Assembly: GCA_964438865.1 (NCBI GenBank)
Contig: CAYTMI010000004.1
Coordinates: 124,001-188,000 of the forward strand
Source: G016234445 sp964438865
GTDB lineage: Bacteria; Chloroflexota; Dehalococcoidia; Tepidiformales; Tepidiformaceae
DNA length: 64,000 nt
Direction of reading: 5' to 3'
Shown: in pieces, positions 18,059 through 25,195 of the stretch
Position numbering within the stretch: the first letter of the stretch is position 1
How the letters are laid out: the number at the start of each line of letters is the position of its first letter
The notes under the pieces: model-generated
Database searches by the model: none
What the model was told of the DNA's origin: nothing
What the model saw: the letters and a program-made list of their open reading frames with translations, nothing else
Position numbers and translations under genes: made by a program

Positions 18059-18334
18059 TGACCTGCCACTCCTACGAACTCGGCACACCCTGCCCCAACC
18101 CTGCCCGCCCTGGCTCTCCACACTGCCTTGCCCACGACCCTCTACCCACCCGGAACCCACGGAAACCCGCAGCGTTGAGCGTTCAACCCGCGAAACTTTT
18201 TGAACCCTGCACACGAGCCTCGGACCTCGGACCTCGGCTCTCCGACCTCCCCACAACTTACCAAATCTGCCGCGTGACGCGTTCAACCCGTGTTTTTTTT
18301 CGCACAACCCGTCGGGAGGCCGCCCCGGCGTCCC
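18059..18334 (+). pseudogene. possible remnant of a small zinc-knuckle protein
   Basis: A reading frame from ATG 18059 encodes MTCHSYELGTPCPNPARPGS followed by PHCLAHDP, a C-x9-C-x10-C-x2-H pattern like small zinc knuckles found in phage and mobile-element proteins. After that the frame drifts into low-complexity sequence and into the 3' end of proS on the other strand. The surrounding gap 17801-18334 also holds two copies of GCGTTCAACCCG (one imperfect), an inverted pair GTTCAA/TTGAAC and a T8 run at 18293-18300. It may be degraded mobile DNA. Confidence 0.3.
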
Positions 18335-20032
18335 CTACCGCCCCAGGAGCGCCTTCGCTTTCGCCACCGCCTCGGCCGGGGAGACGACCGAGGTGTCGCC
18401 GGTCCGGCGCTCACGCACTTCGACGCCGCCGCGTTCCATCGCCCGCGGGCTCACCGTCAGCCGCACCGGCATGCCGAGGAGGTCCGCGTCCTTGAACTTG
18501 ATCCCGGCGGAGTCCGCCCGGTCGTCCACGAGGACGCTCATGCCCGCGGCTTCGACCGCCTTTTCGAGTTCGGCCACGGCCGCCACCACCGGCTCCTGTT
18601 CGAGGTTCAGGGCGACGATGTGGACGTCGTAGGGCGCCACTTCCGCCGGCCAGGTGATGCCGTTCTCGTCGTGGTTCGCTTCGATGATCGCGGCCAGCAT
18701 CCGTTCGACCCCGATGCCGTAGCAGCCCATCACAACCGGGTGCCGTTCGCCCGCTTCGTCGAGGTAGTTCACCCCGATGGTCTCGGAATACATCGTCCCC
18801 AGCTTGAAGACGTGCCCCATCTCCATGCCGCGGCGGGTCTCCAGCGGTGTCCCGCAGGTCGCGCAGCCGTCGCCGCCCCGCGCGAGGGCGATGTTCGCGA
18901 CCACGTCGGCCTTCCAGTCGCGGCCGTGGTTCGTGTTCCGGTAGTGCTGGTCCGGTTCGTTCGCGCCGGCGACAAGGTTCGCGGCCTCGACCGCGCTCGG
19001 GTCGGCGACGACCATCATCCCGCGCAGCCCGACGGCCGAAGCGGAACCGGCGACGAGCCCGGCGGCGCGGACCATCGCGTCGTCCATCGGCTCCAGGTCC
19101 TTCGCCTTAAGGGCGTTCTTCAGCTTCACTTCGTTCACGTCGAGGTCGCCGCGGATGGCGACGAAGACGGGCTTGCCGTCGACCCGGTAGAACACGGCCT
19201 TGCACGTCTGGCGCGGCTCAATCCCAAGGAACGAGGCCAGGTCCGCGATCGTCTTCTGGCCGGGCGTCGAAACCTTCTCCAGCGGGGTGGGTTCGGCCGC
19301 AACCGGCGGCGGGACGCGGAACTCGGCTTTCTCGGCGTTCGCGGCGTACCCGCATCCCGGGCACAAGAGGATCTCGTCTTCGCCGCTTTCGGTGAGGAAG
19401 ATGAACTCCTGGCTGTCCTTGCCGCCGATGGCGCCCGAGTCTGCCGCCACCGGGATCACCGGGACGCCGGCCCGGGCGAAGATGCGCTGGTAGGCGGCGA
19501 AAGCAGCGTCGTAGGAGGCATCGAGCGTGTCCCAGCCGGTGTCGAAGCTGTAGGCGTCCTTCATCGTGAATTCGCGCAGCCGGATAAGCCCGCCGCGGGG
19601 CCGCGGTTCGTCCCGGAACTTCGTCTGGATCTGGTAGAGCGTCACCGGCAGGTCGCGGTAGCTCTGGATGCTGCGGGAAGCGAGAAAGCTCATCACCTCT
19701 TCGTGTGTCGCCCCCAGGGCGAAGCCGCGCTCCTTGCGGTCGGAGAGCCGGAAGAGGGTCTGGCCCATCGCCTCGGCCCGGCCGGTCTGCTCCCAGAGTT
19801 CGATGGGGTGGAGGGCGGGCAGATGCACTTCCTGGGCGCCGCTGCGGTCCATCTCCTCGCGGATGATGTTCTCGATGCGGCGGATCACCCGCCAGCCCAC
19901 GGGCGAGAAGCAGTAGAGGCCGGCGGCCAGCGGCGTTGCCAGGCCCGCCCGCAGGAGCAGCCGGTGGCTGGGCAGTTCTGCCTCGGCCGGCGCTTCGCGC
20001 AGGGTCTTCAGCAGCAGTTTGCTCATCCGCAT
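18335..20032 (-). CDS. proS: prolyl-tRNA synthetase, bacterial type
   Basis: Charges tRNA-Pro. The 565-residue protein matches the prokaryote-type ProRS with the editing insertion. Visible motifs are RMSKLLLKTLREAPAEAEL at the start, motif 1 region (GLYCFSPVGWRVIRRIENIIREEM), motif 2 (FRDEPRPRGGLIRLREFTMKDAYSF), the INS editing domain (residues ~225-395), motif 3 (GCYGIGVERMLAAIIE) and the anticodon-binding domain. The ATG at 20032 fits the family start; ATG 20026 is equally possible. Confidence 0.95.
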   Translation of the reverse strand: MRMSKLLLKTLREAPAEAELPSHRLLLRAGLATPLAAGLYCFSPVGWRVIRRIENIIREEMDRSGAQEVHLPALHPIELWEQTGRAEAMGQTLFRLSDRKERGFALGATHEEVMSFLASRSIQSYRDLPVTLYQIQTKFRDEPRPRGGLIRLREFTMKDAYSFDTGWDTLDASYDAAFAAYQRIFARAGVPVIPVAADSGAIGGKDSQEFIFLTESGEDEILLCPGCGYAANAEKAEFRVPPPVAAEPTPLEKVSTPGQKTIADLASFLGIEPRQTCKAVFYRVDGKPVFVAIRGDLDVNEVKLKNALKAKDLEPMDDAMVRAAGLVAGSASAVGLRGMMVVADPSAVEAANLVAGANEPDQHYRNTNHGRDWKADVVANIALARGGDGCATCGTPLETRRGMEMGHVFKLGTMYSETIGVNYLDEAGERHPVVMGCYGIGVERMLAAIIEANHDENGITWPAEVAPYDVHIVALNLEQEPVVAAVAELEKAVEAAGMSVLVDDRADSAGIKFKDADLLGMPVRLTVSPRAMERGGVEVRERRTGDTSVVSPAEAVAKAKALLGR

Positions 20033-20090
20033 GGGGTGCCGTCCTCGAACCGGGTGATGAAGGAACGTTGCGGTGGAGGGCTGGTTCCGG

Positions 20091-20555
20091 TCAAGCACGC
20101 CGGGGCTGTTCCAGGTCGTCCGAGTCGAGCCAGATGGTGACCGGGCCGTCGTTCACCAGTTCGACCTCCATGTGGGCGCCGAAGACACCGCGCTCGCAGC
20201 GTATGCCGACGGCCTCGATCGCTGCGCAGAACGCCTCATACAGGGGCTCGGCGGCTTCGGGCGTCGCCGCGGCTTCGAACGACGGCCTCCGCCCCCGCCG
20301 GAGGTCGCCGTAGAGGGTGAACTGGCTGACGCAGAGCACCGCGCCGCCAGTGTCGGCCAGCGAGAGGTTCATCTTCCCGCTGGCGTCTTCGAACACCCGC
20401 AGCCCGGCGACTTTCCCGGCGCACCTGGCCGCGGTCTCGAAGGTGTCGCCATGCCCGGCGCCGAGGAAGACAAGGAGTCCCGGCCCGACGCCTCCTCGCA
20501 TCTTGCCATCAACGGTGACGGAGGCGCGCGATACCCGCTGGACGAGTGCCCTCAT
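20091..20555 (-). CDS. dtd: D-aminoacyl-tRNA deacylase
   Basis: Hydrolyses D-amino acids wrongly attached to tRNA. The 154-residue protein starts MRALVQRVSRASVTVDG and has the catalytic SQFTLYGD motif and the C-terminal NDGPVTIWLDS motif with the Gly-cisPro pair. It abuts the tandem TetR gene (TGA directly followed by ATG), so the two are probably one operon, upstream of proS on the same strand. Confidence 0.95.
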   Translation of the reverse strand: MRALVQRVSRASVTVDGKMRGGVGPGLLVFLGAGHGDTFETAARCAGKVAGLRVFEDASGKMNLSLADTGGAVLCVSQFTLYGDLRRGRRPSFEAAATPEAAEPLYEAFCAAIEAVGIRCERGVFGAHMEVELVNDGPVTIWLDSDDLEQPRRA

Positions 20556-21815
20556 TCAGGACGCGCTCAGCCCGCCATCAACGGGGAGGAGCGCGGCTGC
20601 CGCGCGCAGGAGCCTGGGCCGGAGGGTATCGAGGGAGACGGGTTTGGACCCCATGGTCGCCTCGATCAGGATCGTATGGGGGATGCCCATACGGATCGCG
20701 GCGGCGATGTCCGCCCGCGCCCTCGCTTCCGCGGCGGGGTACGTCGCCTGGCAGGCCTGCATCAGCGACTGCCACCAGGCCCGTGCTATCAGGTAGCGTT
20801 CGCTGGCCACCACCGCGTTCCCCTGGAGAATCTGACGGACGGCGAGCCGGATCGCGGCGTGGTCGGTTTCGAGCGCATCAAGGATGCTGTCGACCAACTG
20901 CGCCAGCCACTCCAGCGTCAGCGGGCCTTCGGGCGCGGCAGGCACCACCGGGAACTGCGGGAGTTCGTCGAGCGACCCGAGGATCTCCGCCTTGGACCGG
21001 AAATGGTAGTAGAGCGCCGCGTCGGTGAGGCCGCAGCGAGCCGCGATCGCCTTCACCGTCGTTTCCGAGAAGCCTCGCTCGCTGAAGAGTGCCAGGGAAG
21101 CGCTGAGGATCTGGAGGCGGGTTTGTTCGCCCACCGCGGACGGCGCCGGAAGTGCCGGTCGGGCTGGCCTGCCGTGCCGCGGTGGCAGGGGCACGGTCGC
21201 AGCCCACTGCGCTACGGCCGGAGTGGGACACCCCGCGTCGACGGCGGCGGTTACCCGGCTGCGCGTCACCGTGGAATCGCCAGGGTGGCTGGTGACGCGG
21301 GTGGCGCGGATGGTCTCCCCCAGGAACAGCCCCGCGCCGAGGATGAGCATCCCGCGGCCGACGACGCCGCTGTTGGCCCCATACACGCCCTGGAGTTGGC
21401 CCGGGGTTGAGGCATCTATCTCGCTGCGGATCTCGTTCAACCGGGCCGTCGCCGCCGGGTCGCCGTTCAGTGATTGGAGGAGCAGCGTCCGCCCGGTGGC
21501 CAGGTTGTCCGACCAGTAGCGGAACGTCCTCTTGAAGTAGGCGGCCGCTTCTTCGCGAACGGCGGCGGGTGGCAGGTCCGCGCGAGTCACGGCGGGCGGC
21601 GCTTCTTCGAGGACTGCCTGCATGAGCGCCTGCTTGGACCGGAAGTGGTAATAGAGGGCGGGGTCCGTGATCCGGCAGCGGCGGGCGATCTCGCGGACGG
21701 TTGTGCCCTTGAATCCGCGCTCGGCGAAGAGGTCACGCGCGGTAGTGATGATCAGGGATCGGGTGATCGCGCCGGAGGTACGGTGGCTCGGTGCCGCTTC
21801 CATCCGATCGAGCAT
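20556..21815 (-). CDS. tandem (fused) double TetR-family regulator
   Basis: A 419-residue polypeptide, twice normal TetR length, with two complete TetR DNA-binding domains: residues ~17-65 (FKGTTVREIARRCRITDPAL then YYHFRSKQALM) and ~228-276 (FSETTVKAIAARCGLTDAAL then YYHFRSKAEIL). Each is followed by a ligand-domain-sized region, and a Pro/Arg-rich linker (around residues 205-225) joins the halves. One protein could therefore act as a pseudo-dimer. Starts at 21815 and 21803 are both possible. It abuts dtd. The ligand is unknown. No frameshift is needed; the fusion is continuous in frame. Confidence 0.85.
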   Translation of the reverse strand: MLDRMEAAPSHRTSGAITRSLIITTARDLFAERGFKGTTVREIARRCRITDPALYYHFRSKQALMQAVLEEAPPAVTRADLPPAAVREEAAAYFKRTFRYWSDNLATGRTLLLQSLNGDPAATARLNEIRSEIDASTPGQLQGVYGANSGVVGRGMLILGAGLFLGETIRATRVTSHPGDSTVTRSRVTAAVDAGCPTPAVAQWAATVPLPPRHGRPARPALPAPSAVGEQTRLQILSASLALFSERGFSETTVKAIAARCGLTDAALYYHFRSKAEILGSLDELPQFPVVPAAPEGPLTLEWLAQLVDSILDALETDHAAIRLAVRQILQGNAVVASERYLIARAWWQSLMQACQATYPAAEARARADIAAAIRMGIPHTILIEATMGSKPVSLDTLRPRLLRAAAALLPVDGGLSAS

Positions 21816-21893
21816 AGCGAACCCGATGGGCCGGTGAACAGGGGGTAAGGAAAGTAAAGCCTGTGGGCCCGGGCGCAGGTGGCTTCGACAGGT

Positions 21894-22202
21894 TCAGGAC
21901 GCCGCCGCGGCGTCCGGCTTTGAGTCGCCGCTGGCCGCCGCCTGGGGAGTGGGCGTGGCGGCGGGCTTGGTCTCGGCGGTCGTCTCGGCGGCGGGGGCTT
22001 TGTCGGCCATGGCCGATTTCGTCCCTCGGCTGTCGGTTACGTAGAAGCCACTGCCCTTGAACACCACCCGCGGGGCGTGGAGGACTCGCTTGGCCGTGCC
22101 CTTGCGGCATTCCTGGCACTTGTGGGTCGACTCGGCGGAGAAGCTTTCGCGGAGTTCGTAGGATTTCTTGCAGGAGGGGCAGCTGTATTCGTAGGTGGGC
22201 AA
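21894..22202 (-). CDS. FmdB-family zinc-ribbon protein
   Basis: 102-residue protein beginning PTYEYSCPSCKKSYEL, the FmdB/CxxC_CXXC_SSSS signature, with a second pair CQEC at ~28-31. The last ~40 residues are Ala/Pro/Thr-rich and probably disordered. The start is the TTG at 22202, because family members begin M-PTYEY; longer TTG starts upstream would add unconserved residues. The family role is unclear (named after a putative formamidase regulator). The gene lies behind a CIRCE operator, suggesting heat-shock control by HrcA. Confidence 0.85.
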   Translation of the reverse strand: MPTYEYSCPSCKKSYELRESFSAESTHKCQECRKGTAKRVLHAPRVVFKGSGFYVTDSRGTKSAMADKAPAAETTAETKPAATPTPQAAASGDSKPDAAAAS

Positions 22203-22249
22203 TGGGGCCTCGGGGAGCCGGCCAGGGTGGCCGTTGGTGGCGTTACCCA

Positions 22250-22280
22250 ATTCTAGGTGGGTTTAGCACTCGCCTGTCAA
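22250..22280 (-). promoter_or_regulatory. promoter of the FmdB-type gene
   Basis: On the minus strand a consensus -35 TTGACA (22275-22280) and -10 TAGAAT (22250-22255) are spaced 19 bases apart. The -35 lies inside the CIRCE spacer. The leader would be about 40 bases. Confidence 0.5.
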
Positions 22281-22289
22281 GACTGCTAA
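22263..22289. promoter_or_regulatory. CIRCE operator (HrcA site)
   Basis: TTAGCACTC-N9-GACTGCTAA matches the CIRCE consensus TTAGCACTC-N9-GAGTGCTAA at 17 of 18 arm positions with the exact 9-base spacer. It covers the -35 of the FmdB-type gene, where HrcA would block RNA polymerase until heat shock. Confidence 0.8.
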
Positions 22290-22396
22290 GGCGGAGGCAA
22301 GGCCGTCCGGGTTCCCGGCTCCGATTCCTTCTATCCCCCAGATGGGGCAAACTAGGCGATGCCCTCCGCCGGTTTGCGGCCGGAGCGGCGCCCGGG

Positions 22397-22474
<78 letters not shown>

Positions 22475-22494
22475 AATCACTCGCACAGATTCGA

Positions 22495-22523
22495 TTGCAA
22501 CCCTTGAACCGGCGTGGTAGGCT
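22495..22523 (+). promoter_or_regulatory. integrase promoter
   Basis: TTGCAA (22495-22500) and TAGGCT (22518-22523) are exactly 17 bases apart. The integrase ATG at 22534 is 10 bases after the -10, so the transcript would be leaderless or nearly so. The promoter lies inside the element, next to attL, and would remain linked to the gene after excision. Confidence 0.6.
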
Positions 22524-22533
22524 TTGCTGTGCC

Positions 22534-23460
22534 ATGACAACCGCAAGTAGCCTGCTTCCACAGCACAAAACTCCTCCGATTTCGCGTAACGGCCTCCTCG
22601 TGTCCTTCGAGCGTCACCTACGGGCCGAACGCAAGGACCCGGACACGATCGCCCACTACGTGGGGGCGTCGCAACAGTTCCTCGACTACTGCCTCGCCGA
22701 GGGGCTGCCGGCCGTCGAGAACGTCACGCGCGAGCACGTCGAGATGTGGATGGAAGCTCTCCACGAACGCTACCGGCCGCACACGGTGAGGAACCGCTAC
22801 ATCGGCCTTCGGATCTTCTACAAGTGGCTCACCGAAGAGGGCGAGATCGAACGAAACCCTATGGCCCGGATCAAGCCTCCATCGGTGGAGGAGTCCCCGA
22901 AGGATGTTGTGTCCGCGGAGAACATGGCGAAGGTCTTGGCCTACCTGGAGAAGGCGAAGAGGCTCCGCGACTGCGCCTTGATCGCCCTGCTGTATGACAC
23001 CGGCATGCGCGCCGGCGAGCTGGCCGACCTGCGAACCGAGAACGTGAACCTCGACACGGGCGTGATCTTCATCCCCAAGACGAAGGCTAACCGCGTGCGG
23101 ACCGTGCGGCTCTCCCCCCGCGGCATCCGTTACGTGGACCGCTACCTTCGCCGCGCCCGCGCCGATGGCGAGTATCTGCTCAACGGCCCGCGCGGCAAGC
23201 TGACCCGGTCTGGCATCTACTGGGCGGTGCGAAAGGCGTTCGAAGAGGTTGGCGTGCCGGGCACCATCGGCGCCCACGATTTGCGGCACACAAGCGCCAG
23301 TCACGTCGCTGAGAGCGGCCTCATGTCGGAGTCGGACGCGATGGCTCTCTATGGGTGGACGGACCCGGAGATGTTCCGGCACTACACGGGGCAGGCACGG
23401 GCGAAGGCGGCACTCGACGCCCACGCGCGTTCGAGCCCACTGGAGAGGTTGTCGAGGTGA
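22534..23460 (+). CDS. tyrosine recombinase / integrase
   Basis: Site-specific recombinase of 308 residues that would integrate and excise the element at tRNA-Pro. It has an N-terminal SAM-like core-binding domain (residues ~20-108) and a catalytic domain with Arg159 (TGMRAGEL), candidate Lys184, His248 and Arg251 (HDLRH), Trp275 in the second His/Trp position and nucleophile Tyr284 (MFRHYTG). All catalytic positions are intact. There is no N-terminal arm-binding domain of the long lambda type. It starts 60 bases after the tRNA, and its stop overlaps the next gene's GTG start. Confidence 0.92.
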   Translation: MTTASSLLPQHKTPPISRNGLLVSFERHLRAERKDPDTIAHYVGASQQFLDYCLAEGLPAVENVTREHVEMWMEALHERYRPHTVRNRYIGLRIFYKWLTEEGEIERNPMARIKPPSVEESPKDVVSAENMAKVLAYLEKAKRLRDCALIALLYDTGMRAGELADLRTENVNLDTGVIFIPKTKANRVRTVRLSPRGIRYVDRYLRRARADGEYLLNGPRGKLTRSGIYWAVRKAFEEVGVPGTIGAHDLRHTSASHVAESGLMSESDAMALYGWTDPEMFRHYTGQARAKAALDAHARSSPLERLSR

Positions 23461-24380
23461 AGGTTGGCAAAGCCTACCCACTACGGGTGTTGGCGGACCG
23501 GAGGGTGTTCTGCGGGAAACCCCGGTGTCGTGGCCAGGTGGGCACCGTGATGATACTCAACAATCCCCCCCGGAGGTGCTTTGTGCTGCTAGACGGGTGG
23601 CACCAGAACCGGGAAACCGCCATTTGGGAAGCGGACGCCCGCTTCCTCGCGGACCGGCACGAGCGTCGACCGAAGTTCGAGCACCTGACCACAGTTGACG
23701 GAGAGGTTCTAGCGGCCGACGGAGGACCGTGGCGGGTGAAGGTGCGGCCCCAACACATTCCGGCCGAGGGCGACTTGGTGCGTTGCCCACAACCTCGCTG
23801 CGGGACCAGCGTTGTGCCCTGGCCCAACACGGTGCCTCCCCGTGATGGGGGCAGCGGTCCGGTTGTGGTCTACGGGGTTCTCGATCTCGACGACGGCTCC
23901 GAGAGTCCCCGGCTTTACGGGCAAACCAGTTTCCCGCCGGCCAGCGCGGTCGTGGTCGGTTTCGCCCCGGCGGGCAAGATACCGGTACTCCTCGCGGGCG
24001 ACGTTCATTTCTATGAGCCTGCGGAGCGGGTCAGTCCGGACGCCGTGGAGTTTGTCGCCGTTCCCCCGGGGGGGGGATTGACCGCATTCCAGTTACTTTC
24101 GTTCTCCCCGGATGGCCGGTACATGGCGGTAACCACTGCCGGGGCGGTGACGGTCTGGGAATTGGAGCTCAGGCAGCCGATCGGGGCCAGTCTCGGCCAG
24201 ACCCCCGCACCTGAGGGCCAGGGCGCGGTCGCGTTCACCCCCGACAATCGCCTGGTCGTATCGAACGACGGCAGCATGACGCTCTGGGGGCTGGACGTTG
24301 GTCTCTGGGCGGAGAAGGTGTGCCTCGCCGCGGGACTCAACCTCACCGAGGCGGAGTGGGCGGAGAAGCCTAAGACGTAA
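23457..24380 (+). CDS. zinc-ribbon protein with WD40-type C-terminal cap
   Basis: 307 residues, not a known family as a whole. The N-terminal half has two C-x4-C pairs (CGKPRC near residue 18 and CPQPRC near 109) that could bind one zinc. The C-terminal half has two WD40-like blades (LLSFSPDGRYMAVTTAGAVT then VWELE; AVAFTPDNRLVVSNDGSMTL then W) and ends with LWAEKVCLAAGLNLTEAEWA, the closing segment found at the end of WD40 domains in nSTAND/NACHT-type proteins. Two blades cannot close a propeller, so it may be a truncated or domesticated piece. The GTG start at 23457 overlaps the integrase stop and follows GGAGAGG. Confidence 0.65.
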   Translation: MKVGKAYPLRVLADRRVFCGKPRCRGQVGTVMILNNPPRRCFVLLDGWHQNRETAIWEADARFLADRHERRPKFEHLTTVDGEVLAADGGPWRVKVRPQHIPAEGDLVRCPQPRCGTSVVPWPNTVPPRDGGSGPVVVYGVLDLDDGSESPRLYGQTSFPPASAVVVGFAPAGKIPVLLAGDVHFYEPAERVSPDAVEFVAVPPGGGLTAFQLLSFSPDGRYMAVTTAGAVTVWELELRQPIGASLGQTPAPEGQGAVAFTPDNRLVVSNDGSMTLWGLDVGLWAEKVCLAAGLNLTEAEWAEKPKT

Positions 24381-24572
24381 GGGCCGGGCGGAACGCCACC
24401 ACGCCGCAAGTGAACCGGCCGGGGCCGCGGGCGCACTGATGGGCAGAAGCTTGCATCGCCGTCGCTTGCATTCCATAATGGGCTAGACCATTTCGCCATT
24501 GCCGAAATTTGCACGGCTTTCTTCTCCAGGGGACCCCGGCCTCGCCGCCCACCCTGGAAGGGACGCCGTGAC

Positions 24573-24833
24573 TTGCCTTCCACCAAGCTAAGCAACTTCC
24601 AACGCGCCCAACTCGCCGGCCTCGCCTCTGCGCGGATCGCCGGGCCAAAAGGCATGGCCGCCCGCGGTGCGAAAGGCGGTCGAAAGACCGCCGAAACGCG
24701 GGGCCGCGAACACTTCATCCGGGCCGCGCATAAGCGCTGGGGACGATTGGGTGGACCCGCCGTTGAGGGCGTCAAGCCCACGACGGCGCCCGCCGTCGCC
24801 GCCGCAGCCGCGGGCAAGGCGGCGACACCATGA
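24573..24833 (+). CDS. small basic KGG-motif protein
   Basis: 86 residues, basic, starting at TTG 24573 behind GGAAGGGA. It has repeated Gly/Lys/Arg motifs (GMAARGAKGGRKTAETRGRE, RLGG) similar to small KGG-repeat or plasmid/phage proteins, and an Ala-rich tail. The stop overlaps the next ATG (ATGA), which supports its being real. It may bind DNA; the function is unknown. The 192 bases before it (24381-24572) hold no gene. Confidence 0.55.
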   Translation: MPSTKLSNFQRAQLAGLASARIAGPKGMAARGAKGGRKTAETRGREHFIRAAHKRWGRLGGPAVEGVKPTTAPAVAAAAAGKAATP

Positions 24834-25195
24834 TCCCGAGTGACGCCAAACGCCGCCCGGGGCAAGGGCGGCGTTCGAAGACCAACAACTCATCGAATTC
24901 TACCACATACGGGCCGGCCCTCTGCCTCTTCTGCCTCAAGAGGGCGACCTGGTTCTTGTATTCCTCCGCTTCCGCCACTGACCTGGGGTGCCTCACGGTG
25001 CCTTTGTGCGATACCTGCAGCAAGCAGATCACGGGCATGGTCGCGCTGCTGGGCGGGGACGTGACGACCTGGCTCGCCGCCCCTGTAGGGGCCAATCCGG
25101 GGGCGCGTCCGCTGACGCGCCGCGAGATGCTTGCTGGAGAGCGCCGCTCCGCCACCACCATGGACGACATCATCGCCAAGGTGGTGAAGTCGTGA
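24830..25195 (+). CDS. small CxxC zinc-binding protein
   Basis: 121 residues with CLFCLK near residue 32 and CDTC near 60, spaced like a four-Cys zinc ribbon. The rest is polar. It is overlapped by four bases on both sides (ATGA with the KGG-type gene and GTGA with the primase gene), so these three genes form a coupled operon. A regulatory or accessory replication role is inferred from position only. Confidence 0.6.
   Translation: MIPSDAKRRPGQGRRSKTNNSSNSTTYGPALCLFCLKRATWFLYSSASATDLGCLTVPLCDTCSKQITGMVALLGGDVTTWLAAPVGANPGARPLTRREMLAGERRSATTMDDIIAKVVKS

Noticed and set aside
18293..18300. T8 run as an intrinsic terminator after the 276-residue gene
   Set aside because: The nearest inverted repeat (CGCG-TGA-CGCG) is only 4 bp and lies 15 bases before the T-run, so the pair does not form a convincing terminator.
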